A stretch of DNA of 64,000 bases from contig NZ_JAASAG010000005.1 of the NCBI RefSeq assembly GCF_012726265.1, positions 372,001 to 436,000 on the forward strand. The letters run 5' to 3'. The notes below the pieces were generated by a model. The model searched no databases and was not told the DNA's origin. It was given only the letters and a program-made list of their open reading frames with translations. Both the position numbers and the translations under genes were made by a program. The stretch comes from Streptomyces sp. HNM0575 (GTDB taxonomy: Bacteria; Actinomycetota; Actinomycetes; Streptomycetales; Streptomycetaceae). Positions 50,656 to 62,505 of this stretch are shown piece after piece. The stretch's first letter is position 1; the number at the start of each line of letters is the position of its first letter.

Positions 50656-51554
50656 TGGACTCAGCTCAGATCGACCAGGTACGCCGCTTCAACCGCACCG
50701 TCACCGAGCGCGTGGGCGTGCTCCACGACCGCTACCTGGGACGGGCCCGCCCCATCGGGGAGGCCCGGCTGCTGTGGGAGATCGGCGAGGAGGAGCGGGA
50801 CGTACGGCGCCTGCGCGAGCGGCTCGGGCTCGATTCCGGTTACATCAGCAGGCTGCTGCGCTCGCTGGAGGCCGCCGGGCTGGTGACCGTGGAGCCGCTG
50901 GCGAGCGACCGGCGGGTGCGCACCGTACGGCTCACGGAGACGGGCCGTGAGGAGCACGCCATGCTCGACGACCGCAGCGACGGGCTGGCCCGGTCCCTGC
51001 TCGGGCCGCTCAACGACTCTCAGCGCGCCCGGCTGGTCGCCGCCATGGCCGAGGTCGACCGGCTGCTGACCGCCGCGACGGTCACGCTCGACGACGTCGA
51101 CCCGGAGCATCCCGACGCCCGGCACTGTCTGCTGTCCTACTTCACGGAGTTGCAGCAGCGCTTCGAGACGGGCTTCGACCCCGCGCTGAGCCTGCTGCCC
51201 GACGCGGGCGAACTCCGGCCTCCGCACGGCCTGTTCCTCGTCGCCCGGCTACAGGGCGAGCCCGTCGGCTGCGCCGGTCTGAAGCTGCCGGCCGGCGCGC
51301 CGGCCGAGATCAAGCGCATGTGGGTCGCGCCGCGCGCCCGCCGCCTCGGTCTGGGCCGCCGGTTCCTGGCCGAGCTGGAGGCGCGGGCCGCCGGGCACGG
51401 ACGCGACGTGCTGCGCCTGGACACCAACAAGACCCTGGAATCCGCGATCGGCCTGTACCGGACGTACGGCTTCGAGGAGGTCGCCGCCTTCAACGACGAG
51501 CCGTACGCGCACCACTGGTTCGAGAAGCGGATCTCCGCGCCGGAGCCGGACTGA
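50655..51554 (+). CDS. Bifunctional MarR-family regulator / GNAT acetyltransferase
   Basis: The 299-residue protein has an N-terminal MarR winged-helix domain (RLRERLGLDSGYISRLLRSLEAAGLVTVEP, then a wing SDRRVRTVRLTETG) and a C-terminal GNAT domain (about 150-299) with the acetyl-CoA loop ARRLGLGRRFLAELEA and SAIGLYRTYGFEEV. Such fusions are frequent in Streptomyces. The acetyltransferase may modify the ligand sensed by the MarR part. It is convergent with the methyltransferase and likely autoregulated. Confidence 0.9.
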   Translation: MDSAQIDQVRRFNRTVTERVGVLHDRYLGRARPIGEARLLWEIGEEERDVRRLRERLGLDSGYISRLLRSLEAAGLVTVEPLASDRRVRTVRLTETGREEHAMLDDRSDGLARSLLGPLNDSQRARLVAAMAEVDRLLTAATVTLDDVDPEHPDARHCLLSYFTELQQRFETGFDPALSLLPDAGELRPPHGLFLVARLQGEPVGCAGLKLPAGAPAEIKRMWVAPRARRLGLGRRFLAELEARAAGHGRDVLRLDTNKTLESAIGLYRTYGFEEVAAFNDEPYAHHWFEKRISAPEPD

Positions 51555-51566
51555 AGCGTCCGTCTT

Positions 51567-51601
51567 CGGGGAGTGGCAGCATCACCGGCCGCCGCTCCCC
51601 G
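51567..51601. terminator. Hairpin between convergent genes
   Basis: CGGGGAG (51567-51573) and CTCCCCG (51595-51601) with a 21-base loop lie between the two stop codons; a possible bidirectional terminator. No T-run. Confidence 0.35.
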
Positions 51602-51608
51602 GGGCCGG

Positions 51609-52337
51609 TCACGGCTTCTCGTAGACCGATACGTGCTTGCGGCTGGACGCGTCGAACGTGCTGCGGTCCCAGTCGGTCCAGCGCTCGCTCAGTCGCATGC
51701 CGGCGAGCCGGGCCATCAGGTCCAGCTCGCTCGGCCAGCAGTAGCGCAGCCGCAGCGGACGCAGCGTGGTGCCCTGCTCGTCGAACGTGACGCGCTGATA
51801 GGTGACCGCCTGCTCGACGGGATCGTGGCGCAGGAACTCCATGTTCACCGCGTCCTCGGACAGGGCCCGGGTGGCGACCCGCTGATGGCGGTCGAACTCG
51901 GTGAGGTCCTGGATGAAGCACTCGATCACGAACCGCCCGCCCGGTTCGAGGACTTGGGCGACGTTGCGGAAGCAGTCGACCTGACGCGCCTGGTCGGGCA
52001 GGTTGAACAGGGTGTTGAAGACCAGGTAGGCGAGGCGGAACGGCCCGTCGACCGACACGTCGGCCATGTCGCCGATCGTCACGGGGATGTCCCGGCCGCC
52101 CGGCTTCGCGCGCAGCTGCTCGACCATGGCGGGCGAGCCGTCGATGCCTTCGACGGAGACGCCGCGCGCGGCCAGGGGGAGTGCCACCCGTCCCGTGCCG
52201 ATCGCGAGCTCCAGCACGCGGCCGCCTTCCGGGACCAGTCCGGCCAGGAAGTCGACGGTCGGCGTCGGCTCGTAATCGTTCTCGTCGTACTCGTTGGCGT
52301 AGCGGTCGAAGAACGCGGGATCGTTGAGTCCGGTCAC
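51609..52337 (-). CDS. Class I SAM-dependent methyltransferase
   Basis: The 242-residue enzyme has the SAM-binding motif VLELAIGTGRVALPLA (about 41-56), the acidic residue at the end of strand 2 (VEGIDGSPAM) and motif IV region LAYLVFNTLFNL. The substrate is unknown. Several GTG starts are possible (52337, 52358); I chose 52337, which begins TGLNDPAFFDRYANEYD. It is alone and divergent from aconitase. A much longer open frame continuing upstream is only a shadow of the aconitase gene. Confidence 0.85.
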   Translation of the reverse strand: MTGLNDPAFFDRYANEYDENDYEPTPTVDFLAGLVPEGGRVLELAIGTGRVALPLAARGVSVEGIDGSPAMVEQLRAKPGGRDIPVTIGDMADVSVDGPFRLAYLVFNTLFNLPDQARQVDCFRNVAQVLEPGGRFVIECFIQDLTEFDRHQRVATRALSEDAVNMEFLRHDPVEQAVTYQRVTFDEQGTTLRPLRLRYCWPSELDLMARLAGMRLSERWTDWDRSTFDASSRKHVSVYEKP

Positions 52338-52718
52338 GGCGGTGGAGTCAACCAGCACGCGGCCGGCCGCGCCATCGAATAACGGCGGGCCCGTGCCGCC
52401 TCCCCGCGCAGATCCCGGACCCCCTCCCCGACTCCCCTCCGCGGGGCCTCCGTTACGGGAGGTGAACGTCCTGTTCGCCGTGCGTCCTCCTCGGCAGAAC
52501 GGTGCGCACCGCGCATGACCGGGCGGCGGACGTGTATTAGGGTTATCTCGACATCGAGATAACTTGCAGGCGCGCGCACACCAGGGCGTGCCCACCCATA
52601 CGACCGCAGCTGAGCAGAGCTCGCAGGCTTGCCGCCGCTTGCCGTCGAGCCCGGCCCACTGGGGGTCTCCGGCCGCAGGGCCAGGGGACGGATGCCAAGA
52701 CGCACTAAGGAGACTGTC
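52338..52718. promoter_or_regulatory. acn upstream region
   Basis: 381 bp without a supported gene. A promoter-like pair ATGACC (52515-52520) - 17 bp - TAGGGT (52538-52543) lies ~170 bp upstream of acn, directly followed by the palindrome at 52543-52562. A leader of about 170 nt follows, ending with AAGGAG. Confidence 0.5.
52543..52562. promoter_or_regulatory. 20-bp palindrome at the aconitase promoter
   Basis: TTATCTCGA-CA-TCGAGATAA, perfect 9-bp arms overlapping the end of the -10 and the expected transcription start. It is a strong candidate repressor site for aconitase control; the protein that binds is not known to me. Confidence 0.65.
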
Positions 52719-55529
<2,811 letters not shown>

Positions 55530-55546
55530 GCGCAGCCGATCCTTCG

Positions 55547-55588
55547 CGCGGCGGGGAGCCCGGGCCGGTGCCCGGGCTCCCCGCCGCG
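55547..55588 (+). terminator. Very strong intrinsic hairpin after acn
   Basis: A 19-bp perfectly paired GC-rich stem with a 4-base loop (CGGT at 55566-55569), starting 17 bp after the stop codon. There is no T-run, as usual in Streptomyces. Confidence 0.85.
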
Positions 55589-55693
55589 TCGCGCCCGGCG
55601 CTTGCGCGCGCCTACGGGCGTGCCGTGCTTCCGCCGACGGGCCCGCCCACGGCCCGTGGGCCCTGCGCGGCGAGGTGCCGGCGAAGCCGGCGA

Positions 55694-55734
55694 ACGCGGC
55701 GGGTGCCGGGAAACGCTCCCGGCACCCGCCGCGT
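55694..55734 (+). terminator. Second strong hairpin after acn
   Basis: An 18-bp perfect stem (arms 55694-55711 and 55717-55734) with a 5-base loop. It is a second, independent terminator-like element 105 bp after the first and insulates ngcE from acn. The remaining gap to ngcE contains only its promoter region. Confidence 0.75.
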
Positions 55735-55826
55735 CGTGTTCCCATGGCCACCGGGTCTTCGCCCCACGGGCGCAAGTCCTCCAGGTCTCAACTCGGGAAA
55801 GACTGCCCGAAAGGGTTGCTTCGATC

Positions 55827-55859
55827 TTGCCCTGTTGACGCCAAGTGGACTATACCTGT
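55827..55859 (+). promoter_or_regulatory. ngcE promoter with dre-like (DasR) site
   Basis: -35 TTGCCC (55827-55832), 18-bp spacer, -10 TATACC (55851-55856). The overlapping AGTGGACTATACCTGT (55844-55859) matches the DasR responsive element AGTGGTCTAGACCACT at 12 of 16 positions. DasR is the GlcNAc-6-phosphate-responsive repressor of chitin and GlcNAc genes, and ngcEFG imports these sugars. Confidence 0.5.
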
Positions 55860-56020
55860 CGGCACCTCACGAGGGCCCGTGCGCGCGGCGCTCCTGGCGG
55901 TAGCGAGAAACGTACAACTCTGCGTCAACTGACCCGCGGTGTCGGGCCCTTCGCCGGTGGGCGAATCGTCGGGAGACCCCGGAACACCGCCTGAGTCCTG
56001 GAGAAGGCGAGGACTTGAGC

Positions 56021-57445
56021 ATGGGACCCAACCACGTCAACCGCCGTAATCTGATCAAGCAGGCAGCCGCAGCCGGTCTGATAGCCGTCCCCGCCGTCGG
56101 AGCGCTCACCTCCTGTGCCAGCGGCAGCGGTGAGGACAACAAGGTCGAGAAGGGCAAGAAGACCAAGGACAACCCGCTCGGGGTGAACAAGTCCGCGGCC
56201 CTGGAGGTCTACATCTTCGACGGCGGCTTCGGCACCAAGTACGCCAAGGACGCCCAGGCCGTCTACGAGAAGAACTTCCCCAAGGCGAAGACCAAGCTGA
56301 AGTCGACGCAGAAGATCCAGTCCGTCCTTCAGCCCCGCTTCAACGGCGGCACCCCGCCGGACCTGATCGACAACTCGGGCGCCGAGCAGATGGACATGGG
56401 CGTGCTGGTGGGCAAGAAGCAGCTCACCGACCTCACGGAGCTGCTGGACGCGCCCTCCATCGACGACCCGGGCAAGAAGGTGCGCGACACCCTGCGCCCC
56501 GGCGTCGTGGAGATGGGCCAGTTCGACGGCAGCCCGGTGTGGATCCTGTACTACGCCTACACCGTCTACGGCGTCTGGTACTCGCAGAAGGCCCTCGACA
56601 AGCTCGACGTGGAGTACCCGGAGACCTGGGACGACATGCTCTCCGTCTGTGCCAAGGCGAAGAAGAAGGGCATGGCGGGCTGGACGTACGCGGGCAAGTT
56701 CCCGTACTACCTGCCCTTCAGCCTCTACCCCTTCATGGCCAAGATCGGCGGCCCCGAGGTACTGGACAAGATCGACAACCTGGAGCCCGGCGCCTGGAAG
56801 CAGCCCGCGGTCAAGGCGGCCCTCGAGGCGTACTACGAGCTGTACAAGAAGGGCTACATCCTCGACGGCACCCCGGGCCTGGACCACATCGAGTCGCAGA
56901 CCGCATGGAACGAGGGCAAGGCGCTGTTCATCCCGAACGGCTCCTGGGTGGAGAACGAGGCGAAGAAGACCACCCCGAAGGACTTCGAGATGCGGGTCTC
57001 GGCGCCGTCCAGCCTGGACAGCGGCGACAAGCTGCCCTTCGGCACGCTGTGGGCCTCCGGCGGCGAGCCGTTCATCGTGCCCGCCAAGGCCAAGAACCCC
57101 ACCGGGGGCATGGAGCAGCTGCGGATCATGCTCGGTGAGGAGTCCTCGAAGAACTTCACCAAGCAGGTGTCCTCGCTGACGTCGTTCGACGGCGGCACCG
57201 ACGGCCTCTCGCTGCCCCCGGGTCTCAACTCGGCCGTGGGCGCCATCGAGAAGGCGGGCAAGAACATCGTCAACCCCCGCATCCAGGACTGGTACGTGGC
57301 CCTCCAGAAGGAGAAGATCGGCGTCGCCTGCCTGGGCGAGATGATGGCCGGCCGCATGACCCCGGCCGAGGCGATGAAGAAGGCCCAGAAGTACACCGAC
57401 GAAGCGCGCGAGGACGACTCCATCACGCACTACAAGCACAACTGA
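56021..57445 (+). CDS. ngcE: N-acetylglucosamine/diacetylchitobiose ABC transporter substrate-binding protein
   Basis: The 474-residue lipoprotein is a CUT1-family sugar-binding protein of the NgcE type. It has a twin-arginine signal with lipobox (NRRNLIKQAAAAGL...GALTSC; lipidated Cys about 32), then the large two-lobed fold with GGTPPDLIDNSG and YGVWYSQKALDKLDV. The closest recollection is S. coelicolor SCO6005/NgcE, reported to bind chitobiose with low affinity. ATG 56021 has GCGAGGA 7 bp upstream. It is first in ngcEFG and followed by rok7B7. Confidence 0.93.
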   Translation: MGPNHVNRRNLIKQAAAAGLIAVPAVGALTSCASGSGEDNKVEKGKKTKDNPLGVNKSAALEVYIFDGGFGTKYAKDAQAVYEKNFPKAKTKLKSTQKIQSVLQPRFNGGTPPDLIDNSGAEQMDMGVLVGKKQLTDLTELLDAPSIDDPGKKVRDTLRPGVVEMGQFDGSPVWILYYAYTVYGVWYSQKALDKLDVEYPETWDDMLSVCAKAKKKGMAGWTYAGKFPYYLPFSLYPFMAKIGGPEVLDKIDNLEPGAWKQPAVKAALEAYYELYKKGYILDGTPGLDHIESQTAWNEGKALFIPNGSWVENEAKKTTPKDFEMRVSAPSSLDSGDKLPFGTLWASGGEPFIVPAKAKNPTGGMEQLRIMLGEESSKNFTKQVSSLTSFDGGTDGLSLPPGLNSAVGAIEKAGKNIVNPRIQDWYVALQKEKIGVACLGEMMAGRMTPAEAMKKAQKYTDEAREDDSITHYKHN

Positions 57446-57495
57446 ACATTCGTCACCAGCGGCGGCAAGCCACAGCGGATCGGAGTCGGTGAGTA

Positions 57496-58419
57496 ATGGA
57501 GCACGGCAAGTACCGGTTCATCGTGGGGTTCTTGATCGTTCCCCTCACGATCTACACGGTCTTTGTCATCTGGCCTTTCGTCCAGTCGATCTACTATTCG
57601 TTCACCGACTGGACCGGACTGAGTCCGGACTTCAAGATGGTCGGCTTCGACAATTACGCCAAGCTGTTCGGCGACGACGTCTTCTGGAAGTCGCTGGAGC
57701 ACAGCCTGCTGTTCCTTCTGCTGCTGCCGCTGGTGACGATCAGCCTCGCGCTGTTCTTCGCATTCATGATCAACGTCGGTGGGCGGCGGCGGAAGAACTC
57801 CGCCGTCTCCGGCGTGCGCGGGTCGAGCTTCTACAAGATCGTCTATTTCTTCCCGCAGGTGCTGTCGATCGCCATCGTCGCCCTGCTCTTCCGCTTCGCC
57901 TACAACCCGCGAAGCGGCTCGCTCAACGCGGCGCTGGAGGCGGTGGGCCTCTCCTCGCTGAGGACGGCGTGGCTCGGGAACCCGGAGACCGCGCTGTGGG
58001 CCGTGATGGCCGTGATGGTCTGGTGCACCGTGGGCTTCTTCGTCGTGCTCTTCTCGGCCGCGATGACGTCGATCCCGCGTTACTACTACGAGGCCGCGCT
58101 GCTGGACGGTGCCGACCGGATCACCACGTTCTTCCGGATCACTCTGCCCCTGCTGTGGGACACCGTGCAGTCCGGCTGGATCTACATGGGCATCCTGGCG
58201 CTGGGCGCCGAGGCGTTCGCCGTGGTGCAGATCATGACCACCGGTCCGGGCGGCCCCGCCTACTCCACGACCGTGCTGCCGCTGTACGTGTACCTGAAGG
58301 CGTTCCGTGACGGGCAGGCCGCCTACGCCACCACGATCGGCGTGGCCCTGCTCGTGGTCACCCTGGCCTTCGCGGCCGTCGTACTGAAACTCGGACGCCG
58401 CGAGAGGCTGGAGTACTGA
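57496..58419 (+). CDS. ngcF: Chitobiose/GlcNAc ABC transporter permease
   Basis: The 307-residue CUT1 inner-membrane component has six helices and the EAA motif (YYEAALLDGADRITTFFRITLPLL, about 198-221) that docks the ATPase. It is 50 bp after ngcE and ends on a TGATG overlap with ngcG. The operon has no ATPase gene; in Streptomyces CUT1 sugar systems the shared ATPase MsiK is encoded elsewhere. Confidence 0.95.
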   Translation: MEHGKYRFIVGFLIVPLTIYTVFVIWPFVQSIYYSFTDWTGLSPDFKMVGFDNYAKLFGDDVFWKSLEHSLLFLLLLPLVTISLALFFAFMINVGGRRRKNSAVSGVRGSSFYKIVYFFPQVLSIAIVALLFRFAYNPRSGSLNAALEAVGLSSLRTAWLGNPETALWAVMAVMVWCTVGFFVVLFSAAMTSIPRYYYEAALLDGADRITTFFRITLPLLWDTVQSGWIYMGILALGAEAFAVVQIMTTGPGGPAYSTTVLPLYVYLKAFRDGQAAYATTIGVALLVVTLAFAAVVLKLGRRERLEY

Positions 58420-59363
58420 TGAAGACCGCCGGAACTTTGCCGGAGGAGCCGGAGACGACGGAGCCCGAGACGGTGGGCAGGGCGCTCACCGGGGACCCGC
58501 TGCGCGGCACCGCCGACAAGGAGAGCACCCGGGGCAGCGAGGGGAAGACCCTCAACGTCTTCTCGCACGGGATGCTCGTCCTGTGGGCCGTGATGGTGGT
58601 GATGCCGCTGCTCTGGGCGGTCATGACCTCCTTCAAGGACGACAAGAGCATCTTCACCTCGCCGTGGTCGCCGCCGACTTCGCTCGACTTCGGCAACTGG
58701 TCGCGCGCCTGGGGCCAGGCGCACATGAGCGAGTACTTCCTCAACACGCTGGTGGTGGTGGGCGGTTCACTGCTGGGCACGATGCTTCTCGGCAGCATGG
58801 TGGCGTACGTGCTGGCCAGGTTCGACTTTCCCGGGAACCGCTTCCTCTACTTCCTGTTCATCGGCGGGATGAGCTTCCCGATCATCCTGGCCCTGGTGCC
58901 GCTGTTCTACGTGATGAGCAACACCGGGCTGCTGAACACCCGGCACGGACTGATCCTGGCGTACATCGCCTACTCGCTGCCGTTCACGACCTTCTTCCTG
59001 ACCTCGTTCTTCCGCTCCCTGCCGACCTCGGTGGCGGAGGCGGCGCTCATCGACGGGGCCTCGCACACCCGGACGTTCTTCCAGGTGATGCTGCCGATGG
59101 CGAAGCCCGGCCTGATCAGCGTGGGCATCTTCAACTTCCTCGGGCAGTGGAACCAGTACATGCTGCCCACGGTGCTCAACACCGACCCGGACCGGCGGGT
59201 GCTCACCCAGGGCCTGGTCGAACTGGCCGCCAGCCAGGGCTACAAGGGCGACTGGTCGGGCCTGTTCGCCGGTCTGGTGATGGCGATGCTGCCGGTGCTC
59301 GCCGCGTACATCATCTTCCAGCGGCAGGTCGTGGCGGGTCTGACCGCGGGCGCGCTGAAGTAA
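58419..59363 (+). CDS. ngcG: Chitobiose/GlcNAc ABC transporter permease
   Basis: The 314-residue second CUT1 permease has a ~35-residue charged cytosolic N terminus, six helices and the EAA loop VAEAALIDGASHTRTFFQVMLPMAKPG (about 205-231). It is coupled to ngcF by a one-base stop/start overlap. Confidence 0.95.
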   Translation: MKTAGTLPEEPETTEPETVGRALTGDPLRGTADKESTRGSEGKTLNVFSHGMLVLWAVMVVMPLLWAVMTSFKDDKSIFTSPWSPPTSLDFGNWSRAWGQAHMSEYFLNTLVVVGGSLLGTMLLGSMVAYVLARFDFPGNRFLYFLFIGGMSFPIILALVPLFYVMSNTGLLNTRHGLILAYIAYSLPFTTFFLTSFFRSLPTSVAEAALIDGASHTRTFFQVMLPMAKPGLISVGIFNFLGQWNQYMLPTVLNTDPDRRVLTQGLVELAASQGYKGDWSGLFAGLVMAMLPVLAAYIIFQRQVVAGLTAGALK

Positions 59364-59566
59364 GGACTCGGCCCGCTCACCCTCCGTGGAAACTCCCGCG
59401 GGCAGGCGCCCACTGCGTTCAAGGTCTTGACGAATGAGAACCGCTCGGGCTCTGCTTGGAGTTCAGGTGTTGGAGACATGCCGTTTCCCGGATACGCGGT
59501 GCGGCGGACGGTCCGACGGTCGCGCCGCGTCACGCGCCGGCGGCAGTCGAGGCGGGAGTGGATTCA

Positions 59567-60844
59567 GTGGTGGAGACTCCGGGGTCGCAGTCCTCGCTGC
59601 ACCGGGCGAACCTTGAACGGGTCGTGCGGGCGGTACGCATGGCGGGGTCGCTCACCCAGGCCGAGATCGCCCGCACCACGGGTCTTTCCGCGGCGACCGT
59701 CTCCAACATCGTCCGCGAGCTGAAGGAGAGCGGGACCGTGCAGGTCACGCCCACCTCGGCGGGCGGGCGCCGGGCGCGCGCGGTGTCGCTGAGCGGCGAC
59801 GCGGGAGCCGTCGTCGGCGTGGACTTCGGGCACTCGCACCTGCGCGTCGCCGTCGGGAACCTGGCGCACCAGGTGCTCGCCGAGGAGGCCGAGCCGATCG
59901 ACGTCGACGCCTCGGCGGCGGAGGGCTTCGACCGGGCCGAGCAGCTGGTGCACCGGCTCATCGCCACCACCGGCATCGCCCGCGAGAAGCTGATCGGTGT
60001 CGGCCTCGGCGTACCGGGCCCGATAGACGTCGTCACCGGTGAGCTGGGCTCGACGTCCATCCTGCCGGGCTGGAGCGGCACACACCCCCGCGAGGAGCTG
60101 GCTGCCCGGCTGGGCGTCCCGGTGTACGTGGACAACGACGCCAACCTCGGGGCCCTCGGCGAGCAGGTGTGGGGCAACGGGCGGGGCGCCGCCGACCTGG
60201 CGTACATCAAGGTCGCCAGCGGCGTCGGCGCGGGCCTCGTCATCAACGGGCAGATCTACCGCGGCCCGGGTGGCACCGCCGGCGAGATAGGGCACATCAC
60301 CCTCGACGAGTCGGGCCCGGTCTGCCGCTGCGGCAACCGCGGCTGCCTTGAAACCTTCACCGCGGCCCGCTACGTACTGCCACTGCTGCACTCCAGCCAC
60401 GGCACGGGGCTGACGATGGCGCGCGTCGTGCAGCTCGCGCGCGAGGGCGACCCCGGGTGCCGGCGGGTCGTCGGCGACCTGGGCCGGCACATCGGCAGCG
60501 GCGTCGCCAACCTGTGCAACCTGCTCAACCCCAGCCGGGTCGTGCTCGGCGGCGACCTCGCGGAGGCCGGCGACGTGGTGCTCGGGCCCGTACGGGACTC
60601 GGTGGCCCGTTACGCGATCCCCAGCGCCGCACGGCAGTTGACGATCGTGCCGGGCACTCTCGGGGGTCGGGCCGAGGTGCTGGGGGCGCTGGCGCTGGTG
60701 CTCAGCGAGATGGGCGACGCGACGCTGCTGGACTCGTCCGCGGGGCCGCACGCGCACGCCACCGGATCACGGAGCGGCGGCGAGACGGGGACCGTGGACG
60801 GCGAACGCAGGGCGCCCGTCGGGGCCGTCGCGGCCTCGTTCTGA
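59567..60844 (+). CDS. rok7B7: ROK-family transcriptional regulator
   Basis: The 425-residue protein has an N-terminal winged helix (LTQAEIARTTGLSAATVSNIVRELKESG) and a ROK sugar-kinase-like domain with VDNDAN and the zinc motif CRCGNRGCLE; the usual ATP-site residues appear degenerate as in ROK repressors. By position between ngcEFG and xylFGH it corresponds to S. coelicolor Rok7B7 (SCO6008), which affects xylose uptake, carbon catabolite repression and antibiotic production. GTG 59567 is chosen because GGCGGGAG ends 8 bp upstream; the frame is open further up. Confidence 0.92.
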   Translation: MVETPGSQSSLHRANLERVVRAVRMAGSLTQAEIARTTGLSAATVSNIVRELKESGTVQVTPTSAGGRRARAVSLSGDAGAVVGVDFGHSHLRVAVGNLAHQVLAEEAEPIDVDASAAEGFDRAEQLVHRLIATTGIAREKLIGVGLGVPGPIDVVTGELGSTSILPGWSGTHPREELAARLGVPVYVDNDANLGALGEQVWGNGRGAADLAYIKVASGVGAGLVINGQIYRGPGGTAGEIGHITLDESGPVCRCGNRGCLETFTAARYVLPLLHSSHGTGLTMARVVQLAREGDPGCRRVVGDLGRHIGSGVANLCNLLNPSRVVLGGDLAEAGDVVLGPVRDSVARYAIPSAARQLTIVPGTLGGRAEVLGALALVLSEMGDATLLDSSAGPHAHATGSRSGGETGTVDGERRAPVGAVAASF

Positions 60845-61251
60845 CGAACGCCCGAGCCCGGAGTCCGGCGTACGAGTCGTATGGAACGCACCCGGAGAGA
60901 CCGAGAAACGGACCCGGGGAATCCGCCTTCCGGGAACCGGATTCGGAGGACCAGAATCCGAGATCCCGAGTCCGGGAACGCGGAATCGCCGGACACTGGC
61001 GGGAACGACAGCGGGAACGAACAACGCAGCAGGCGAGCGGAAAGCAGCGACGGATCCGGGCAGATGACGATTTCGCTTCCGCTCCGAATCCGTTCAAGTA
61101 CGCAACGTGGCGCTTTGGGTTCACGCAGATAACGGATGGCATCGTTGCCGTCTCGTTAATGATTTACTTCTTGACGGTTGCGTGACCTGGGAGTTGACTT
61201 CCGACCACCTCGGCCGCATACGACGCGGCCTCGTCAGGGAGGTTGGACCCC
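60845..61251. promoter_or_regulatory. rok7B7-xylF intergenic region
   Basis: 407 bp without a supported gene. It contains the inverted repeat at 60938-60960 within a run of CCGGGAA/GGAATCCG elements. Close to xylF, TTGACT (61194-61199) lies 17 bp before CATACG (61217-61222), a weak -10. The xylF ribosome binding site AGGGAGG is at 61236-61242. The likely target of Rok7B7 is here. Confidence 0.5.
60938..60960. promoter_or_regulatory. Inverted repeat CGGATTC-N9-GAATCCG
   Basis: Perfect 7-bp arms (60938-60944, 60954-60960), ~290 bp upstream of xylF. It sits among related GAATCCG/GGGAATCCG elements. It could be a regulator site or a transcript hairpin after rok7B7. Confidence 0.45.
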
Positions 61252-62343
61252 ATGAACGCAAAGGTGCGTCGCGTCGTCATCGGTACGGCAGCAATATCGA
61301 TGGCCGTTTCCCTCGCAGCCTGCGGCAAGGCCGGCGGCAGTGACGGGGGCAGCGGCGGCGACAACAAGACCATCGGTCTGCTGCTCCCGGAGAACAAGAC
61401 CACCCGCTACGAGACGTTCGACCGTCCGTACATGACCGACAAGATCAAGTCCCTCTGCAAGGACTGCAAGGTCAAGTACAACAACGCCAACCAGGATTCC
61501 GAGCTTCAGAAGAAGCAGTTCGACGCCCTCATCGCACAGGGCGTCAAGACGATCATTCTGGACGCCGTCGACGCCCAGGCCACCAAGTCGTGGGTGGACC
61601 GCGCGGCGAAGAAGGACGTCAAGGTCGTGGCGTACGACCGTCTCGCCGAGGGCGACATCTCCGCCTACATCTCCTACGACAACTACAAGATCGGCGAGCT
61701 CCAGGGGCAGGGCCTCGTCCAGGCGCTCGGCGACAAGGCCAAGGACAGCCGCGTCGTGATGATCAACGGCTCCCCGACGGACCCGAACGCGCCGCTGTTC
61801 AAGAAGGGCGCGCACAGCGTGCTCGACAAGAAGGTCAAGAAGGTCGTCTACGAGCAGGACATCCCGGACTGGTCGCCCGACGAGGCGAACAAGAAGATGG
61901 GCGCCGCGATCACCAAGCTCGGCAAGGACGGCTTCGACGGCGTCTACGCCGCCAACGACGGCATGGCCGGCGGCGTCTCCACCGCCATGAAGAAGGGCGG
62001 CGTCAAGGACGTCCCGCTCGGCGGTCAGGACGCCGAACTCGCCGGTCTCCAGCGGATCATCAAGGGCGACCAGACGCTCACCATCTACAAGGCGATCAAG
62101 CCGCAGGCGGAGACGACGGCCAAGATCGCCGTCAACCTGCTGAAGGGCAAGGACATCGGCTCGCTGGCACCGAAGAAGGTCGACAGCAAGAGCAAGAAGG
62201 GCGTCCCCGCCCAGCTGTACGACGCCAAGATCGTGACCAAGGACAACATCAAGGACACGATCCTCAAGGACAAGGTCTACAAGGCCGGCCAGATCTGCAC
62301 GCCGCAGTTCGCCAAGGCCTGCAAGGCAGCCGGTCTGAAGTGA
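61252..62343 (+). CDS. xylF: Xylose-type ABC transporter substrate-binding lipoprotein
   Basis: The 363-residue CUT2 (ribose/xylose class) binding protein has a lipoprotein signal (VVIGTAAISMAVSLAACG, Cys about 24) and periplasmic-binding-protein folds with KQFDALIAQGVKTIILDAVD, VVAYDRL and VYAANDGMAGG. In S. coelicolor the positional equivalent SCO6009 is under Rok7B7 control and linked to xylose uptake. ATG 61252 has AGGGAGG 9 bp upstream. Confidence 0.93.
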   Translation: MNAKVRRVVIGTAAISMAVSLAACGKAGGSDGGSGGDNKTIGLLLPENKTTRYETFDRPYMTDKIKSLCKDCKVKYNNANQDSELQKKQFDALIAQGVKTIILDAVDAQATKSWVDRAAKKDVKVVAYDRLAEGDISAYISYDNYKIGELQGQGLVQALGDKAKDSRVVMINGSPTDPNAPLFKKGAHSVLDKKVKKVVYEQDIPDWSPDEANKKMGAAITKLGKDGFDGVYAANDGMAGGVSTAMKKGGVKDVPLGGQDAELAGLQRIIKGDQTLTIYKAIKPQAETTAKIAVNLLKGKDIGSLAPKKVDSKSKKGVPAQLYDAKIVTKDNIKDTILKDKVYKAGQICTPQFAKACKAAGLK

Positions 62344-62450
62344 GCGCCGGGAGGCCGCACTTGCTGTACGCGGCGCGTGTCCCGCTCGCGGCACACGCCC
62401 CGCTCTCCCGCGGCCTCCCACGCCTGAACCCCCCTGAACGAACGCAGGGA

Positions 62451-62475
62451 CCGCCCCCGCCACGAGCGGGGGCGG
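62451..62475 (+). terminator. Hairpin between xylF and xylG
   Basis: CCGCCCCCGC - CACGA - GCGGGGGCGG, 10-bp perfect stem, 31 bp before the xylG start. A longer-range pair GGGAGGCCGC/GCGGCCTCCC surrounds 62348-62420. It probably attenuates read-through or stabilises xylF mRNA so that the binding protein is made in excess. Confidence 0.65.
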
Positions 62476-62505
62476 CTCCTGAGCCCGAAGATCGGAGTTT
62501 TCCCA

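Noticed and set aside
60870..61130. Small coding genes in the rok7B7-xylF gap
   Set aside because: Open frames in both strands are Arg/Ser/Pro-rich and arise from repeated CCGGGAA/GAATCCG elements; no ribosome binding site or family resemblance.
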